Of a stretch of 64,000 bases of DNA, positions 61,887-64,000 are shown one piece after another. Under the pieces are notes generated by a model. It saw nothing but the letters and a program-made list of their open reading frames with translations, was not told the origin of the DNA and ran no database searches. The position numbers and the translations under genes were made by a program. Source of the stretch: UBA5109 sp963975155 (GTDB taxonomy: Bacteria; Pseudomonadota; Gammaproteobacteria; Pseudomonadales; Pseudohongiellaceae). The stretch spans positions 62,001-126,000 of the forward strand of contig CAXBFG010000006.1 of assembly GCA_963975155.1 (NCBI GenBank). Direction: 5' to 3'. How positions within the stretch are numbered: position 1 is the first letter of the stretch; the number at the start of each line of letters is the position of its first letter.

Positions 61887-64000
61887 TTAGCCACGCGCCG
61901 AATGAATACCTTCCAGACGCGTACGCTTTAGTAACAATGCATTGACCGCCACCAGTGCCGAACTACCAGACATGGCCAGTGCCGCCACCTCCGGGCTAAC
62001 CACCAAAGGATAGAACACCCCAGCTGCCATTGGAAAGGCAATAACGTTATAGGCGACAGCCCAGAAAAGGTTCTGGTGCATTTTACGTAACGTAGCGCGC
62101 GACAGCTCAATGGCCCCCAGCACGTCATAGGGATCACTCTTCATCAGCACCACATCGGCACTTTCAATCGCCACATCCGTGCCGGCTCCGATGGCGAAAC
62201 CAACATCGGCCTGGGTAAGTGCAGGCGCATCATTAACGCCATCACCCACCATGCCGACTTTCTTGCCTTGTTCCTGAAGCTCCTTGATTTTTTCCGCTTT
62301 CTGGCCCGGCAATACATCGGCGATCACAGTACTAATTCCTAGTTCCTTGGCAATGCGCTCAGCTGTGGCCTGATTGTCGCCGGTAAGCATTGCGACCTCG
62401 ACACCGCGTTTCCGCATCTTCTTCACCATTGCTGCAGCAGTGGGCCGCGGTGCATCTGCAATAGCGATCAAACCGTTCAGCATCCCTCCATGGGCGATAT
62501 GCACTACGGTCTGGCCTGTAGCCTGCAGCCGGGCGGCCTCCTCCTCAAGCCCTGCCATATCAACTTTTTCTTCATCCATCAGGCGACGATTACCCAGCAG
62601 CAATGTTTTCCCAGCCACCTCGGCACGGGCGCCCTTGCCCTCAATGTTGGTAAAGCCGTTCAAAGGTTCCAGCTTCAACCCCTCGGCGCGACGCAGAATT
62701 GCCTGGGCAAGGGGATGATCAGAACCCTGTTCTACCGTAGCCGCCAGAATTAGTACAGCATCCTGATCCAAAGTTGATGCTACCACCACTTCCACCACCT
62801 GGGGTTCTCCCATGGTCAGGGTGCCAGTCTTATCAAAAACAACAATATCAAGCCTGGTGGCGTCTTCCAGGGCCGAGGCATTTTTAAACAATATGCCGTT
62901 CTTCGCACCCAGGCCCGTACCCACCATCACCGCCATGGGCGTAGCGAGCCCAAGGGCATCCGGGCAGGCGATGACAAATACGGTGATGGTGAGAGTCACA
63001 GCGAACAATAGTGTTGCGCCGACCCCCCAGAACCATACCGCGAAAGTAGCTAGGCCGATGACAATGGCAATCACCACCAGCCATTGCGAAGCCTTGTCCG
63101 CCAGCAGTTGCGCCGGGGCCTTGGAATTTTGTGCCTGTTGCACCAGTTGGACGATCTGGGCGAGTGCGGTGTCCGCACCCACCTTGGTGGCGCGATATTT
63201 GAAACTGCCACTCTTGTTAATAGTCGCGCCGATCACGGCATCCCCTGGCTTTTTCGCAACCGGCATGGATTCGCCGGTGAGCATGGACTCGTCTACCTGC
63301 GACTCGCCCTCCAGCACCTCGCCGTCCACTGGAATCTTGTTGCCGGGGCGGATCACCACCACGTCATCTTTCAGCACCTCAGCCGTTGACACCTCCAGTT
63401 CCTGTCCGTCACGTAGCACTGTAGCTTTGGGCGGGGCGAGATCCATCAGCGATCGGATAGCGTCTGATGCACCGGCACGGGCACGCATCTCCAGCCAGTG
63501 GCCGAGGAGAATAAACACCAACAGCACTGCCACCGCCTCGAAGAACTGCACACCTTCGTAGAGAAAGGTCGCACCAAGACTAAACAGATAACCGGTACCC
63601 ACCGACAGCACCACCAGTACCGCCATGTTGAGTACGCCGTTTTTCAGCGCGCGCCAGGCTGCCACGAAAAACGGCCAGCTAGGCCAAATGATCGCTACCG
63701 AGGCGAGGACAAACAGCCACTGATTGAGGGCCAGACCAAAGGGTGGTGGCGGTGGTGTGAACAGTCCCCCCATGGGTGAATAGATAAAAACCGGAATGGT
63801 AAAGAGCAGGCAGACCCAGAAGCGGTTGCGCATGTCGCGCGCCATTTCTTCCATGTTCATTCCTTCACCATGACCCATCTCATGAGTCATGGCGTCCATT
63901 TTTTCAGGTGGAGTTTGTTCCGAGTGGTGCGGAGATGGTTCGTGCTTTCCATGTGCAGCGTGAACCTTGCTGGAAGAGATCTCCGCAGCGGCGGCATCTG
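61887..64000 (-). CDS. Heavy-metal (copper-type) P-type ATPase, 5' end beyond window
   Basis: The minus-strand frame is open from 61887 to the right edge, so the true start lies outside; an internal ATG at 63899 would give 670 residues. The N-terminal part is His/Met-rich (HAAHGKHEPSPHH, then MTHEMGHGEGMNMEEM), as in copper-related CopB-type pumps. Then come paired membrane helices, TGES in the actuator domain, CPD in FVIACPDALGLATP, the phosphorylation site DKTGTLT, the SDHPLAQAI nucleotide site and GDGVNDAPAL. It should export a heavy metal, most likely copper, using ATP. The CPD triad in place of CPC or CPH is a variant. Confidence 0.9.
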   Translation of the reverse strand, partial: DAAAAEISSSKVHAAHGKHEPSPHHSEQTPPEKMDAMTHEMGHGEGMNMEEMARDMRNRFWVCLLFTIPVFIYSPMGGLFTPPPPPFGLALNQWLFVLASVAIIWPSWPFFVAAWRALKNGVLNMAVLVVLSVGTGYLFSLGATFLYEGVQFFEAVAVLLVFILLGHWLEMRARAGASDAIRSLMDLAPPKATVLRDGQELEVSTAEVLKDDVVVIRPGNKIPVDGEVLEGESQVDESMLTGESMPVAKKPGDAVIGATINKSGSFKYRATKVGADTALAQIVQLVQQAQNSKAPAQLLADKASQWLVVIAIVIGLATFAVWFWGVGATLLFAVTLTITVFVIACPDALGLATPMAVMVGTGLGAKNGILFKNASALEDATRLDIVVFDKTGTLTMGEPQVVEVVVASTLDQDAVLILAATVEQGSDHPLAQAILRRAEGLKLEPLNGFTNIEGKGARAEVAGKTLLLGNRRLMDEEKVDMAGLEEEAARLQATGQTVVHIAHGGMLNGLIAIADAPRPTAAAMVKKMRKRGVEVAMLTGDNQATAERIAKELGISTVIADVLPGQKAEKIKELQEQGKKVGMVGDGVNDAPALTQADVGFAIGAGTDVAIESADVVLMKSDPYDVLGAIELSRATLRKMHQNLFWAVAYNVIAFPMAAGVFYPLVVSPEVAALAMSGSSALVAVNALLLKRTRLEGIHSARG

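Noticed and set aside
1..64000. CRISPR arrays, tRNA or rRNA genes
   Set aside because: No regularly spaced repeats, cloverleaf-like segments or rRNA-like stretches were noticed; a tool-based scan could still find a divergent tRNA.

Overview
The window looks like a chromosomal segment of a Gram-negative, probably marine gammaproteobacterium. The basis is indirect: TonB-dependent receptors with an IEEVVVTAER-type TonB box, outer-membrane proteins with a terminal aromatic residue (DUF5916, DUF2490), lipoprotein and Tat signals, NhaA, a LivM-LivG fusion and a moderate, fairly even GC content. No rRNA, tRNA or CRISPR array was seen. No single complete core pathway dominates; the segment is a chain of catabolic, transport and stress modules with a decayed mobile-element zone near the right end.

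Region 1 (1-7.5 kb, all minus strand): the start of a DUF1587/DUF1592-type heme protein, a metallo-beta-lactamase-fold protein with a degraded metal site, a DUF3237 protein, a secreted lipase-like hydrolase, a DUF5916 outer-membrane protein and NhaA. Region 2 (7.6-13.2 kb): lactate/glycolate permease, D-2-hydroxyacid dehydrogenase, FMN-dependent alpha-hydroxyacid oxidase and an alanine-glyoxylate-type aminotransferase, a plausible C2/C3 hydroxyacid-to-amino-acid module, with a short aminotransferase relic in the permease/dehydrogenase intergenic region. Region 3 (13.3-15.6 kb): rhodanese lipoprotein, TsdA-like cytochrome c and Tat-exported DsrE-like protein, a possible periplasmic sulfur unit. 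An MFS exporter and a class III nucleotide cyclase fused to a PilZ domain follow.

Region 4 (18.6-33.1 kb) is the most coherent accessory system: two lactonase-type MBL hydrolases, two MmgE/PrpD proteins, an SsuABC-type importer, a Liv-type importer (livH, fused livMG, livF, livJ), a 3-hydroxyisobutyrate-dehydrogenase-like enzyme, a carboxymuconolactone-decarboxylase-like protein and an SDR. The arrangement (one long minus-strand operon, one divergent and one convergent plus-strand operon) suggests uptake and breakdown of an unidentified organic acid, lactone or amide. An NHL propeller protein, a SnoaL-like protein and DUF2490 follow.

Region 5 (36-47.6 kb) reads as an energy/stress module: cytochrome c lipoprotein, universal stress protein, SDR, phosphoenolpyruvate synthase, a Lys/Ala-rich histone-like protein, a GpsA-like dehydrogenase with an FGGY kinase, PPK2 polyphosphate kinase and a CHAD (polyphosphate-binding) protein. 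Two FNR/Anr-like palindromes lie in its intergenic regions.

Region 6 (47.9-58.3 kb): two closely related TonB-dependent receptors in tandem, each followed by a hairpin terminator of the same design whose stems differ by compensatory changes; a second copy of the cytochrome c lipoprotein; an IS6-like insertion sequence whose transposase carries three in-frame stops; two short elements with the same ends; and relics of 6-phosphogluconate dehydrogenase, phosphoglucomutase and an unidentified membrane protein among an intact DUF6629 protein and a K+ channel. Region 7 (58.3-64 kb): a translationally coupled phosphoenolpyruvate synthase/D-lactate-dehydrogenase-like pair and a heavy-metal P-type ATPase that runs off the right edge.
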